Program-made: the position numbers and the translations under genes
Shown here: piece by piece, positions 25,207 through 36,887 of the stretch
How the letters are laid out: the number at the start of each line of letters is the position of its first letter
Numbering within the stretch: the first letter of the stretch is position 1
Notes under the pieces: generated by a model
The model's input: only the letters and a program-made list of their open reading frames with translations
Told to the model about the DNA's origin: nothing
The model's database searches: none
Assembly (NCBI GenBank): GCA_002682825.1
Contig: NOKP01000010.1
Location: 620,001-684,000 of the forward strand
Direction: 5' to 3'
From: Neonectria sp. B-13
Taxonomy: Eukaryota; Ascomycota; Sordariomycetes; Hypocreales; Nectriaceae
DNA: 64,000 bases

Positions 25207-26638
25207 GATGATGTCCGCGTCGAGTCGGATCGGTATGGAACGAGTCGGGCTTGAAGGTCGGCGAAAAGGGAACGGACACGATTGAGCAAGCGAGAGACCA
25301 AGAAATCAGAAGACAGAGTTTGATAAGAATATGGGACAAGGCGGGGAGCAGATCCACAAGCTTTGCAGGGACAGACAGCAGCGTCTCTGATACACTTTCG
25401 AGCCTGGGCCTTCGAGAGTGGTTCACGACGTTCGCCAATTGGTGGCGCGTCTGCCAGGCAGGCAGCGCGATGGACGAGCGTGTTACGGAACATCAGCCGG
25501 CCCGTCGCATTGCTCGGGGTGGGGAGAAGCGTGGATGGGATGACCAGGTATCTTTTAGCTCCATACTTACTTACCACTAGTAGGTCCCCGGGGCCTGGGC
25601 TGACGCTAAGGCAAGGTAAGGTGGTGGGCGAACGACAGTACACAATGAAATAGGTGGCATCAGTGAAGGTACCGTTATGGCCAACGCCCAAACCCACTGT
25701 CAACGGGTGCGGTCCAGACATGGAAACTTGCTGCAGCGTGCAGCCAAGTCGCTGCTCTAGGGCCCTGGAAGCTGTCTGCCCGCAGCAACATGCGCATTGC
25801 TTGTCCAGCGATTGGCTGGCGGGTGCTGGTTATCGACCTAAACTCCGGTTACCTCAGGCGGAGCATCTCCATGCCGGCGAGAGGAGGGGAGAGAAGAGGA
25901 GAGGTGTCCATATTGAACTGTTGAGGACAGGACAGTCCCAAAATGAAGATGAATATTCCGTCGTGGTTCGTACTCGTACAACAACAAACTGTTGGCGAGC
26001 CAGGTCCATGTCCATCACAGGCCTGCCTCTATCTACAGGGAGCTGGGATTAATGCCAAGTTGGGGATTAATTATAATTATCCGCAAAAAGAGGACATGGT
26101 AATTAGAGTGTCATCTCGCCGCGCAGTCCCGGAAGTTATACCGGAACCAAGTTCCCAGTTCCCCCCAACACACTCACTGTACATTGTAGCCAACGGCCAG
26201 GGGCGTGCTTTTCCCCGGCCGGGCAATTTCATCCATCCCTCATCTCCACCCGCACGTCTTCTTCTCGTTGCCTTGTCGTCGTCCTCTGGCTTCCTTCATC
26301 TTCCATTCACTGTCCAGTTCCGTTCGGTTAATAAATCACAGCTCTTGTAATTGGTACGTCCCTCTCCATCTCCGTCGGCTTTTCCCAACGAACCATCGCG
26401 TTGCCGCTTTCTCTCGTCCCGGACCCGTGCGTTATCCCGTCCTCCACTTCCACTCTCCACAGCTACGTGCTACCCTCCATGTAATTATCCGCCAGAGCTC
26501 CTGTCTCTTCTTTCCTCACCTCCTCTCCTCTCTTCTCCTCTAACCTCCTGCATCCCGTCCGCTATCTCTCCTTGCAGTGACACAGAAGCGCTCTCCATAT
26601 TGACCCGCCCGTCCAGTTTCCATCACACAACGCCCGTC
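25207..26638. other. divergent promoter region between taf12 and the ER membrane protein gene
   Basis: Two genes point away from each other across 1.4 kb. Near the right-hand gene, from about 26190, the sequence is strongly pyrimidine-rich, as is common around fungal transcription starts. A possible leader intron, GTACGT at 26354 to CCACAG ending at 26462, precedes the start codon. No further gene is seen. Confidence 0.6.
26354..26462 (+). other. candidate 5' UTR intron of the ER membrane protein gene
   Basis: The stretch begins GTACGT and ends TCTCCACAG in a pyrimidine-rich leader, 177 nt before the coding start. Donor and acceptor are good; a strong branch point is not obvious, so the call is tentative. 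Confidence 0.35.
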
Positions 26639-27561
26639 ATGCGCTTCTCCTCCGCCCTCGTCGCGGCGCTGCCCGCCCTCGCCGCCGCCCAGGACTCGCC
26701 CATCGACCAGTACAAGGCCCAGTTCCAGAGCTTCCTCGGCCAGGTGAACTCCTACATCCCCAACCCGGGCGCACACGACCCCATCGCCGCCCATGAGGCC
26801 AAGACTGGTGCCCTGAAGCTGTCCACCCTGACCCTCGACAACTGGTCCGAGACCCTCTACGAGCCCGTCTCCCCCGATGCCACCACCCCCGAGGAGTGGT
26901 GGGTGCTCGTCACTGGTCGCAACAAGACCTGCTATGGTACGTGACTTCATGGCTGTTCTGCGATGCGCCATGCCACATGGCGACTCGTTTCAACTTGCGC
27001 ATTAAGCTAGAAGCCGAGCTGACATACAACCACAGGCCGCTGTGACAAGGTTGAGACCGCCTTCAAGGAGACGGCCGCCAAGTTTGCGCTCCTCGAGCAG
27101 GCCCCTCACATGGGACTGGTCGACTGCGATGATCAGCCCGTCCTGTGCAATGCCTGGTCCACCGGCACCTCCAACCTCTTCGTCTTCGAGATGCTCCCTC
27201 CCCCGGCGCATATCGACATCTACAAGAAGAGGCTTAACATGACCACCACCACCAGCGAGGACCTTGTCAACCTCTTTGAGTCTGGCAGCAAGGCCGAGTT
27301 CAACCTCCTCGAGCCAGGCTGGTTCCACCCCTTCCACGGCAAGGCTGTCGAGCTTGGCCTCGCCGTCCCCTTTGGTTACCTCATCTGGGCCTTTGGTCTT
27401 GTTCCCAGCTGGGCCTTCATGCTCATTGTCTCCTTCGTCAGCCGAACCATGATGTAGGTCGCCCTGCCCTCTGCATTGATGATACAACCGCTAACAGTCC
27501 TAGGGGTAACCGCATGCAGGGTCCCCAGGCCGGCCGAGGTGCTGCCCCCGCTCCTCAATAA
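26639..27561 (+). CDS. ER thioredoxin-like membrane protein, fungal family of unknown role
   Basis: Exons are 26639-26936, 27036-27453 and 27504-27561, giving 257 residues. A signal peptide, MRFSSALVAALPALAAAQ, starts the protein. The middle resembles a thioredoxin fold: EEWWVLVTGRNKTCYGRC, then a helix, then HMGLVDCDDQPVLCNAW, the pattern in which strand, active-site turn and the next strand follow each other. The active-site cysteines would be C98 and C102, spaced Cys-x3-Cys rather than the usual Cys-x2-Cys. One or two hydrophobic segments lie near residues 205-237 (LAVPFGYLIWAFGLVPSWAF and on), then a short Gly/Pro/Gln tail. I infer an ER membrane protein with a lumenal thioredoxin-like domain. 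No gene name is recognised. It converges on nkp2 with 187 bp between stops. Confidence 0.72.
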
Positions 27562-27748
27562 TTACATCCACGACCCGTGAATGCAGTGCCATGAATGGAA
27601 TGCTTTTAGTTGTTTGATGTGAATGGGCGAAAGTGCTGGGATCTGTCACGCGGCGATGACGTGTTTAGCCTGGGTATTTGGGTCGGGATCTTGTTTCATT
27701 ATTCCTGTACACACCTGTTATCGGAAGAGCATTGTAATACCCTGATTA

Positions 27749-28369
27749 TCAAGATTTCCCCTCGCATGCCGCCTCCACATTTTTTAATCCATCGATGATC
27801 TCGTCTCTGATTTCGCTGTTGGCGAACTTTCCGTATCGTATATCGCTTAGGCCTCCGATGGTCTGTTTTACCGACTCGAGTAGTGCGGCCTCTTCTCTGG
27901 CGAGTTCCTCGATCTCGGCCTCAAGCGCACCAACTGCACCATCTAGCTCGGGGATGATGGATGTGAGGTTATGTTTAGCAGCTTTTGCTCCGGACATCTC
28001 TCCAAATAACTGTAGTGACGTTAAGAATTAGCCCTCGAGAGACATGAGGGAAAAAGAGCGGGAATGACGGACCGCGCGCTCCATCTCAATCTCACCGTCC
28101 ACCTGGTCCTGCTCGGCCTGCCTTCGTGCGCGGATGACTTCTCTGCGCAGAGCATTGCCGCCCTTTACCTCAGCCTCAATGCCTGCCGCGACTCCATCTA
28201 GTACCGCATTGCGCTGCGCTTGGAGGTTGCGGTAGAGCGAGCGGATTTGCGGCGAGGACTGCAGTGGGCGGGGGAACAGCGCCTTGAACTGGTCTAATGT
28301 TGTGATGGAGGTGAGGCCGGACGGCTGGATGAGGTAGTTGGTAAGAAGCTCGGATTCGGTCGGAGCCAT
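27749..28369 (-). CDS. nkp2: kinetochore subunit Nkp2/Cnl2
   Basis: Nkp2 (Cnl2 in fission yeast) is a small helical subunit of the inner-kinetochore CCAN/Ctf19 complex at centromeres. Exon 1 is 28073-28369 and exon 2 is 27749-28009, giving about 185 residues. The 63-nt intron has a less common GTCCGT donor and a CTACAG acceptor. The N-terminus, ESELLTNYLIQPSGLTSITT with LDQFKALFP, is the hallmark of the Cnl2/NKP2 family. The rest is predicted coiled coil (RREVIRARRQAEQDQVDGEI; LDGAVGALEAEIEELAREEA) followed by LSDIRYGKF, also conserved. No other domain is present. The intron is supported by the joined sequence ERA-LFGEMSGAK staying in frame with the conserved C-terminal half. Confidence 0.85.
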
Positions 28370-28735
28370 TTTTGTCGCTTGGGAAGAAAATGGTCCTGTA
28401 GAAATTGTGAGGTTACGATGGGTGTTGGTGTTCGCGTCGCGTGGATGATTTCAATATACGATCAGACGCGATGCTCTCAAGCACTGAAGGAAGTACTACG
28501 TACCTTGGGTACATGACTGCCCGTGTGTAGTGCACGTCACTTTAGGCTTAGCGTCCTTGCCGCCCTTACTTACTCATGTCAGTCAGACACGAATGACGGC
28601 AAAACAATGCAAGTTGCAGCGATACAGTCAAATGGATGGATAAAGGGAAAAGACTCCAGTCGCTGTTCCAAACTGAAGCTCTATCTTCAAACATGTTGAC
28701 TAATAGTGGTATTGCTATAAGCTCGCCACCAGCTT
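28370..28735. other. short intergenic region between nkp2 and the NmrA-like gene
   Basis: This 366-bp gap between two minus-strand genes holds the nkp2 promoter and the 3' end of the upstream gene. Nothing else is visible. Confidence 0.6.
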
Positions 28736-29808
28736 CTACTTAGCTGCTGCGGTTCGCACTACCTTCTCGACTTCCTCCTCCAGGTTCTCCTTGGGAAGCC
28801 CCAGGCGGTCATTCCAGATCCCGCCCTCTACGTCTGAGTGATCTTCGAGTCCTTCCTTTCCGAGGACGAGCGCAGTAATCAGTTTGCCGCCTCCTTCCAG
28901 AAGATTGCCTTCTCCGAGCTGCCTGGCTGCCTCTGCCCTGACGCCCTCAGACGTGAGGTTGACTACCTGGAACTTTTCTCCAGTGGCCTTCTCGAGGGCG
29001 GCGAGAATCTCGAGCTGCGTGGTCGTGAAAGACTCCACGAACACTAGCTTGTTGGCAGTCTCCTCGGCTTGGTTGAGGATAGCAACCAGAGCACGTCCGA
29101 TTTGCGCAACGTTGGTGGCTGTGAATCGAGTCTTGCCTCCGTCGATGAGCGTGGCTGTCTTGGTGGCCAAGTTGAAGCCAGTAAAGCCCTGAGCCAGTCC
29201 CTAGAAACCGTTTAACAGGATTGATCATGGCCAGAAATATATGTTAGACCTACCCAATCGAAGAATGGCCCGGTGAAAAGTGCGGTCCAGCTGATGACGG
29301 CTTCCCGGGACTTCAGGTAATCCAAATACTGCTTCTTAGCTGCGAAGAAGGGTACCACAGCAACCACGGCGTCGCTCTGGCCGGTTCGTTAGCATGGTAT
29401 GCCCAGCTGGGAAGAAGAAAACAACAATCATGCGCACCGTTGAATCAGACCCGTACTCGCTAGGAATGAACCTCTTCACGCCTGCTGCAATAGCAGCCTC
29501 GATGACTATGGCTTGTTCACCCAGGGCAGTGATAGGCAACATGCTAACAACGGCATCCTGGCCTTTGAAGATTTCAGTAAGCGAGGCCAAGCTGAAGTCG
29601 CTCTTGGCAACCTTGATGCTGGCCGGGAACGTGGCGGATGAAGCCGTCCGTGTCACAGCCGTCAAATTGAAGCTGGACTGAACGAGTTCTGGGATCACCA
29701 GGCTGCCAATGTTGCCGCTGGCCTGGTCTGTGTCAGTCGGTTCAAGCACTGGAAAGGGTGACTGGGTTTTTGGCGCACCCCGACAATTGAAACGCTCTTG
29801 ATCGACAT
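28736..29808 (-). CDS. NmrA-like / isoflavone-reductase-like NAD(P)-binding protein
   Basis: The protein belongs to the atypical short-chain dehydrogenases that bind NAD(P) through a Rossmann fold and either reduce small aromatic substrates or sense redox state. Four exons are inferred: 29779-29808, 29438-29722, 29254-29376 and 28736-29200, giving 300 residues. Exon 1 codes only MSIKSVSIVG, and joining it to ASGNIGSLVIPELV completes the nucleotide-binding motif GASGNIG at residues 10-16. Later conserved parts are DAVVSMLPITALGEQ, AGVKRFIPSEYGSD and SWTALFTGPFFDWG. Without the first exon the Rossmann motif would be incomplete, which is why the start is placed at 29808. The substrate cannot be told from sequence. 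No neighbour suggests a secondary-metabolite cluster. Confidence 0.88.
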
Positions 29809-30785
29809 TGTAGCGGATGAGATTGCACAAGTTGTGTGTAAGATAGGGTGGGTTGCGTGTGAGTTATTGGATAGGATGTTATCTTATGCTGTTGGAAAGA
29901 AAGGGGAGCAGCAGTATGTTATTGTTGAGGTGTGTACGAGCGACACTCTTAATATACGAAGAGAGCCATCACAATGTGGACAATGCTACCTGTTGAATCC
30001 CGTCCAGCTCGTCTGAGATCCAAGCAATTGTGTAATCTGGCGAGAATCTTCCTCTGGCGTTTCCGGAGGATCAAACACTCCGTATGCCGTGTTCCTTGAC
30101 TCCCAAACTTTAATCCAGCAAGATATAGATGCTTACGAATCTTGCTGGAGTCTGGAGCTGCCATCGACAAGGTGCCACATCGTAGAGACGTGATGGTTCT
30201 AGCACCAGATTGACTAAACTGCTCCGAAGATGGTGCAATATCGCGCCGTCGGGCAAACAACTTTCCCGGCGGTGAACCATGAGTTTCTAACACTATCTAT
30301 GCCAACATCATGTACTCCCCCCTTGCGTTGCCGTCATTTTGGTTTCCGAGCTATTCAGAGGCTATCGGTAACTCCGTGCTCCTCACCGACCTCACAAGTA
30401 TGTCGGCCCTCCTGTACTCCAAATTTAAGAGGAAGGAACCACTTCAACCAGCTAATATACTAGAATAGACTGATACGCGGAAGTTTCAAAATTTGGCCAA
30501 GTGGTAGATCACTATTTTTTAATATCGTGATCGAATTGAGCCTACAAGTCTACTGCGTATACAATGATGCGTAAGTAAGCATGGCTCCCCCGGCTCGTAC
30601 ATCAGCTAAGGAAGTAATGATAGAAGAAGAAAAGTATTAAAAAAACCGAGGCATATTAAAGCTCGGATTAAGTGTCTATCTTAGTATGTAAGTGCCATCT
30701 ATACGAAATCTATACGAAATGCATGCACCAGGACATTCCAACATTACTGCGCTGTTATTAATCTAGAACAATCCAGCAAAATCAC
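29809..30785. other. intergenic, AT-rich in its right half
   Basis: This is the promoter of the NmrA-like gene and the 3' flank of the short-chain dehydrogenase gene. From about 30450 to 30780 the sequence is distinctly AT-rich with a small direct repeat (CTATACGAAAT twice near 30695-30720). No open frame with a domain is seen. It may be an eroded repeat, but no transposon can be identified. Confidence 0.5.
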
Positions 30786-31889
30786 TTAGATGTTGCTGGT
30801 AATTCCGGGTTGGATCGTCTCCAGTATATCCATCAACTCCTTATGCACACGTTCCTGAACCTTCGCTCCCTCGTCGCTTCTGACGAACGAGCTCGGTTCC
30901 TTAACCTTGGCTTCGCTCATGTATTGCCCGTGACTCTCGCTCCCAGCAGCAGCACTATGGACGAGCGTGCGACCTCCGACTTCGGCTGTCCGTGCGATCA
31001 ATGCTTTGGCGATGGTGAGGATGTAGCTGGCGAGTCCCTATGATTTTGCATCAAAGTCAACAATGTGTCACATTGAATGTGGTAGTAACGGAGTCCCAGG
31101 AATTGGGGGCGATCGTACCTTAACGTCCTTGTCGAGCTCTGAATGACATAATCCAGGATTGACGTTATTGAATATCAGGGGTTCTGCGGCGTGAGGACCT
31201 TTTTGAATGGCCGCAGCCACCGAACGGACGAGAAGGACTTCGAGCAGTTTGGAGGTGTTGTATCGGTCTGCGATGTACACCTTCTTGTCCTTGTTGAACG
31301 CTTTGAAAATCGAGTCTTCCTTGCGTTCCCCAAATTTTGCCTGCCAATAGTCAGCTTTGGAAATGACGAACTGGAGTGCTGAGAGACATACGTTTTCATG
31401 TACGATAGAACTTGTAATCACCAGCCTGGATGCTTGGCCAGTCTTCGCTCCTGATCTCCTCAGGACGGGGAAGAGGTTGATGGCAAGGAGGAAGGTTCCG
31501 ATAACATTCACCTTGATGGTAAGCTCGACGCCTTCGGATTCTTCATAAGTGTTCCTCAAAATACCGGCATTCGCAACGACAGCGTCCAACCTGTCCAGCG
31601 AATCACACTTTGTTGCAAAGGCCTTGATGGATTCGTAGCTGGACATGTCGACCTGCCATACCTCAACGACATTTTTCCGGTCCGTGGCGCCTTCGATGAG
31701 GGCTTTGGCGTCTTCACCCCTCTTCAGGGATCTCACCGCAAGGATCACTCGCGCAGCATCGAGTCGTACAAAGTGTCGTGCAGCTTCGAAACCCAGACCA
31801 GTATTGGAGCCTGTGACGATGATGGTCTGGCCCGCGAAGGACTGCGTGGGAAGGGGAATTGTCTGCAGCTGGGCGCGGATTGCTGACAT
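30786..31889 (-). CDS. short-chain dehydrogenase/reductase (retinol-dehydrogenase-like)
   Basis: This is a classical SDR that would oxidise or reduce a carbonyl or alcohol with NAD(P). Exons are 31392-31889, 31119-31340 and 30786-31037, giving 323 residues. The cofactor motif TGSNTGLG is at 26-33, the NAG motif in VVANAGI near 110, the catalytic Ser in VITSSIVHEN near 160, and Y193 with K197 in RYNTSKLL complete the catalytic set. Both introns are multiples of three; the first, 51 nt, has no stop and would add 17 residues if retained. The joined sequence DKDVK-GLASYILTIAKALIA matches SDR C-terminal regions. The substrate is not predictable; proteins of this type in fungi are often in secondary or lipid metabolism. 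Confidence 0.9.
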
Positions 31890-32883
31890 ATTTGCAAAGT
31901 AAACCGTAGCTGTAGGATACGGAGCTAGGGGAGGTTCAAAGAGGTCTTTGGAGGAGGTTTTCCGATATTAAGGGAGGTAGATACTGGAATGATTGTCTCA
32001 AGATGAAAGACAAAGGGGGTGATCGAATCAACTTGACCGCACACACTTTTGGCGCAGACTGAGAAACTGGGAATAGGCAGGGCAAAGTATTAATTCCTCG
32101 AGGCCACTAGGGCCCGGGAGTTATTCCCATTCATGTTATTGTATTCAGAGCTGCGAGCGATTGTCTCGCAGAAAGTTGCCAAGTTGCTCAATGTACTTAG
32201 AATAGACTGTAACTAGAGGCGACTCTATGCCGAAATACGGCCTAGATCACCAAAGACATCCGATATTAGCAATTACAAATCCAACCTATTGGCATTTGTC
32301 GTGACACTACTCCAACCCCGCCGGAGACGATTTGATAATTGACCTACGGAGTCGGCTTCACATGGGCCGTGTCCAACGGGCCGCGATCCCGTAAGCCACT
32401 CATTACATAATTGCCGTTTCCTTCTCGGAAAACCACCACGATTGAAGAAGGCGAGATTAAAAAAGCTAATCTTTTGCTTCTCAAGGAAAGGACTATTCTC
32501 CAAAGGTACTTGCACAGAATTATTCAAAGTTGTTGTGCCAACCTCCTTTCAGTGGCCAATTGCCCTGGCGTAGAGTGGCGAGGCTCAGGAACAAATCGTA
32601 GAGTGGAGCTTGGCGAACCCGACGCTTCGGTTCGAGACGACGCGTTAAGTGCCGCTACAACCAACACACTGTGCTGGTAACAGGCCATCATAGTTACAAT
32701 ATTCAACTCTTTACAAACTGTATGCTCTTGATTGGGTGAGAATATTCATCATCGTTCACCTGATAAGTTGGCAGTGAACCCATAAATCAACATCTATTCG
32801 CTTTTCGTCGTGAAGTCCATAAATACACAGGATGGTAGCCAAACTGAAGATCGTTCAAGCAGAATCATACTCCATAGTCTGCA
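31890..32883. other. intergenic between the SDR gene and lys2
   Basis: This holds the SDR promoter and the lys2 3' flank. The segments near 32200-32300 and 32690-32800 are AT-rich. A few short open frames occur without any recognisable domain. Confidence 0.55.
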
Positions 32884-35800
32884 TCAAATCTTGGCACCAG
32901 AAGCGGTGGTAGTAGTGTTGGTACCGCCACCACCACGACCACCGACTGCACCGACCGCCTCGAGCTGTGCTGGAGACAGATTTATCTCGGGGAAAGGTCG
33001 ACCTCTGCCCGTAGGCCAGGTCACGAACTGAGTCTCTGCCAAGAAATTCAGGAATCGACCAACGTCGGTTCGGGAAATTCCGTATCCCGAGCTCTCATCG
33101 ACCCCGGTCCAGTTCTCGGCATCATCCTTGAGAATCTTGACAGTGTTTCTGTCGTCGAGCTCGGGGGCACGAGTGTTTGCGGGGAGATCATTGACACAGA
33201 AGTGGTACAGAGGCATCAGCGCGTGTTGTTCCTGATCCTTCTCCTGCCCACCAGCAGAGACGTAGTTCTCGAGCTCGTCCTTCCACTCATCGTAGCTGAC
33301 TTCCGGGATCTTGTAACCATAGTACTCGAGAGCAGAGAGGTACTCGTTCATCCGCAAACGTGGGTGACCCGTCACATGAGCAACGTGCACACCGCCGGCG
33401 AGAGGGTTTAGGGCACAAGCCACAACCACGCGTGAAACATGGTTGACAGGGACCGAGTTGACGGTGTTGACAATGTGCGGTCGGACACCAAGCTGAACGC
33501 AGCCCTTGAGAATACGAACCAGGAAGTCGTCAGTGTTGCAGACACCGGTTTCGATGTCACCCAAGATGTAACCAGGACGGACCACGGTGCCACGAAGACC
33601 CCTCTTGCCGGCCTCTCGGACCAGTTGCTCAGACACCCACTTGGTCTGACCGTAGCCCGTTCCAAGACCAGTGCGGCTACCCATCATATCATCCTCTTCC
33701 AACACTGAGCCCTGGCCAGTGCTGACCTGCTTGTCAGAGAGGTTGACATAGTAATCCGTGTCAAGGACACTGGTGGAGCTGATAAAGGTGAAGGTCTTGG
33801 GCCTCCCCTCATTGCAGAGTCTCATGGCATCCACAGTAGAGTTCACGTTCGCCGTCATCATATCGGCATATCTCTTGACCCAATGGACCGTGGCACCATT
33901 GTGAATTACCACGTCCACTTCCTGGGCGAGAGTATCCCATACACTTGACTCAATGCCTAGCTGCGGCTTCGACAGATCACCGACCACGCAGCTTAGCCGT
34001 GCCGACCACTGATCATTCCAGAGGCCATAGCCTTCAAGAGAACGTCGAAGACGGGCAAGGGCCGCCTTGGAATCCTTCACACCTCGAACATGCGCGATCA
34101 GCTTGATCTCGCGGCTAGTGCGCTCCAAGATGTCTTTGATCAGGTAGGCACCCAGAAAGCCGGTCGCACCAGTAAGGAAGACAGTGGGCTTGGCCTTGGC
34201 GCGAATAGTTGCAGGTTCTGCCGATTGGTACGACTTGGGAAGCTGCTTAAGCAGCTCGTCGAGGGAACGGGTATACTCGGGAACCTTATCCTCCGTAGAC
34301 TCGCCATCGGTACCGTTCTTGCCGAGTCGCCTATCAACCTGCGCACTGAAGCCACCCAAGCTTGGGTGCTCGTACAGGGTGTTGATGGAGACGTTGGCGC
34401 CCATCGCCTTTCGGACAACTAGCAACATCTGCTGGGCCAAAAGACTGTGTCCGCCAAGATCAAAGAAGTCGTTCTGGGGAGTGACGGTCTTGGCATTGAG
34501 GCCTGGGATGAGCTCGGCCCACTGGGTGGCAACAGTGCGTTCCGTCTCCGTCAAAGACTCCCATCTCTTCAGATCCTCATCCGAGGCATCTTCCGTCTGT
34601 TGAGCAATATCGGGGAACGGTAGGTTTGGCTTGTCAACCTTTCCGTTGGGGTTGAGCGGCAGCTTGTCCAGAACAATGTAGGTAGTAGGGACTGCGTAAC
34701 TAGGCAATCGGCCCTTGAGATGTTCTCGGATCTCCGTTTGGAGTCTTCGGAAGCGCTTGAAGTAGACCTTAGTAGGGCCAATATCAGTTCCGTCATCGTC
34801 GACGTCCTCGAAGCCGTTCGCCTTCAGGAACCCAGGCCACTCGTTCAGCTCTGGGACCACGTAGCTCACGAGGGTGGGTTCCTCGTCCCTGTTACGTCGG
34901 ACCAGCGTCTTGCTGACTCTGATCAAGATACTCTGGCTCAGGTTGCTGTCGATCTCATTGAGCTCGATTCTGAAACCTCGGATCTTGACCTGGTCATCGG
35001 CTCTGCCAGTCACCTCGACATCGCCAGACTCTAGGTAGCGTCCCAAGTCTCCAGTTCGGTAGATGCGATCTCGCGGCCCTGTAAAGTACTTGCGCCAAGG
35101 CTCACCCTTGTTGGCCGCATTGTCGGCCTCGACCCATTTGTTGCTGTCCACAAACCACGAAGTCAGGAACTTCTGCTCATTCATCGCTGGATCTCCACGG
35201 TATCCTTCCGCAAGGCCGGCAGCTCGGATGTAAATCTCGCCAACCTCACCATGGGCACAAATCTTCGTGCGGTCCTGTCGATCGATGACGAGCAGCTGGA
35301 CGTTCTCCATGCCCTTGCCCGCGGGGACAGTATCCTTAAGCTTGTCCAGGTAATCGGGATCTTGAGCACGGCTTGGTATCTGGTAGTAACTCACAGCTCG
35401 CTAAGTAGATGGTTAGTACCAAAGCCCACTAACAGCACCTTGAGAGGAGTCATACCTGAGTTTCTGTGGTTCCCATCATGTTGATGATGTGGACATTTTC
35501 TGCAAGGCGTCGAAGAGCACGGCAATCTCTGGTGGTGAGGACATCGCCTACGAAGAAGGCCCGGTCTAGCGATGGAAACTCGGCAGTTGCGCCACCGACA
35601 AGGATCTGACCCATGGCAGGTGTAAGATGGGTGACGGTAGGCTTGTGATCTCGCATCCACTCTGCAAGCCTCTCGTGAGCGATGTCCTCCTTGGAAGGTA
35701 CGAGGAGTTGGGCTCCCAGGAACAGTGGTGTGAAGATGTCTCGTTGGACCGGGTCGTGAGCAATGCCGGACAGGAGAGTGAACCTGCTCTCAGAAGACAA

Positions 35801-36564
35801 GTTGAAGTTCTCTGCCATCCAGGGGAAATATTTGCAAAGACTGTAGTGGCGGCCCAGGACGCCCTTGGGCCGGCCCTCGCTACCGGAAGTAAAAGAGAGA
35901 GTCGGGTTGCTGTCGGGTCCAATGAGAACATCCGGTACCGACGAAGCCTTGGCTCGGACCTGAGCAAAGACATCCACATCCTTGACTTTGCCACCATCTA
36001 GGAGGCCGTCATCGCCAATGCGGAGAGAGGGAACCTCAGTCTTGAGGCTAAGCTCTTCATCGATGTATCGGCGCACAAGAGGGGCCAGCGGGCCGGCCTC
36101 ATCTGTAGCCCTGGCGATATTGACCAATGCACAAGGCTGTGCGACCTCCAGATAGATCTGTTGTCTGGTTGGCGGATAGAGAGGATCCAGAACGCTCATC
36201 GTGGCACCAGAAGCCTTTGAGTTGGGAAGAATTGGGTCAGCGAACGTAGTGTACGATGGTTACAGCAGGACGGACATACCAGAGTACCCATGACGGCGAC
36301 CACCAAGTCCACCGAGCGATGGGCCCAAATCATGACAACGTCGCCATTGGAAACACCGGCATCGTGGAGATGGTGGGCGAGGATGTTGGACGCTTCGTAG
36401 ATCTGCTTGTATGTGAATCGCCTCTCGGGAGTCTCAGAGGTCTTGGTCTCGATCACGCAGGTTCGGTCCGGGTTCGCGAGGGCGTTCTTGGTGAAGTGCT
36501 CGACAATGGAACCGTTGTAGCCGGACCAGTCAAGGTCGGCGGTGGGATCGGGGATGTTAGCCAT
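32884..36564 (-). CDS. lys2: L-2-aminoadipate reductase large subunit Lys2
   Basis: Lys2 activates alpha-aminoadipate with ATP, loads it on a phosphopantetheine arm and reduces it with NADPH to the semialdehyde, a late step of fungal lysine synthesis. Exons are 36280-36564, 35456-36214 and 32884-35400, giving 1186 residues. The start is the ATG of MANIPDPTADL; codons further upstream open only with TTG. The adenylation domain occupies about 30-560, with LSFTSGSEGRPKGVLGRHYS, NMMGTTETQRAVSYY and RIYRTGDLGRYLESG. The carrier domain follows with DFFDLGGHSLLAQQM, whose Ser receives the arm from Lys5. The thioester reductase domain begins VFLTGATGFLGAYL and includes the YGQTKW active-site region. 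Length and domain order match the family. Gcn4-type and GATA-type sites lie upstream. Confidence 0.97.
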
Positions 36565-36676
36565 GCTAGAAAGAGGCCGTTTGAATGGTTGGCGTGCGAC
36601 CTCTCTAATACCAGCTTTGGAAAGTTGCAAGAAAAGTTATGTTCCTCGACGTAAAAGGTTTTTGAGCTTGGCCAAT

Positions 36677-36683
36677 TGACTCA
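36677..36683. promoter_or_regulatory. perfect Gcn4/Cpc1-type site (TGACTCA) upstream of lys2
   Basis: TGACTCA is the consensus for the bZIP activator of cross-pathway amino-acid control (Gcn4 in yeast, Cpc1/CpcA in filamentous fungi). It lies 113 nt upstream of the lys2 ATG, the usual distance, and lysine genes are known targets of this control. Actual binding here is inference. Confidence 0.6.
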
Positions 36684-36866
36684 CCGGCTGTTGCGAGATC
36701 GGGCGGCCGGGAGAGCGTGGGGTAATGGAGGGGTTGTTGGGGTCGGTACAGTACGTAGCCGCCTATCGATAGGATGTCATGGCTGCCCCAGCAGCGGTGT
36801 TTCAGGGGACAAACCCACTGAAGTACAGGGCAGCTACTCTCGTCGGGAGCTGACGTTGAATGCGGG

Positions 36867-36887
36867 TATCTTATCTTATCTTATCTT
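36867..36887 (-). promoter_or_regulatory. tandem GATAAG motifs upstream of lys2
   Basis: Four copies of TATCT on the plus strand read as overlapping AGATAAG motifs on the lys2 strand, about 300 nt before its start. HGATAR sites bind AreA/NIT2-type nitrogen regulators, and clustered sites bind best. The run could also be a simple repeat without function. Confidence 0.4.

Noticed and set aside
28736..31889. Secondary-metabolite gene cluster including the NmrA-like and SDR genes
   Set aside because: No backbone enzyme, transporter or pathway regulator lies nearby; lys2 resembles a synthetase but belongs to primary lysine synthesis.
32884..36564. NRPS-like natural-product enzyme
   Set aside because: The adenylation-carrier-reductase order could suggest one, but the sequence and length match Lys2 throughout.
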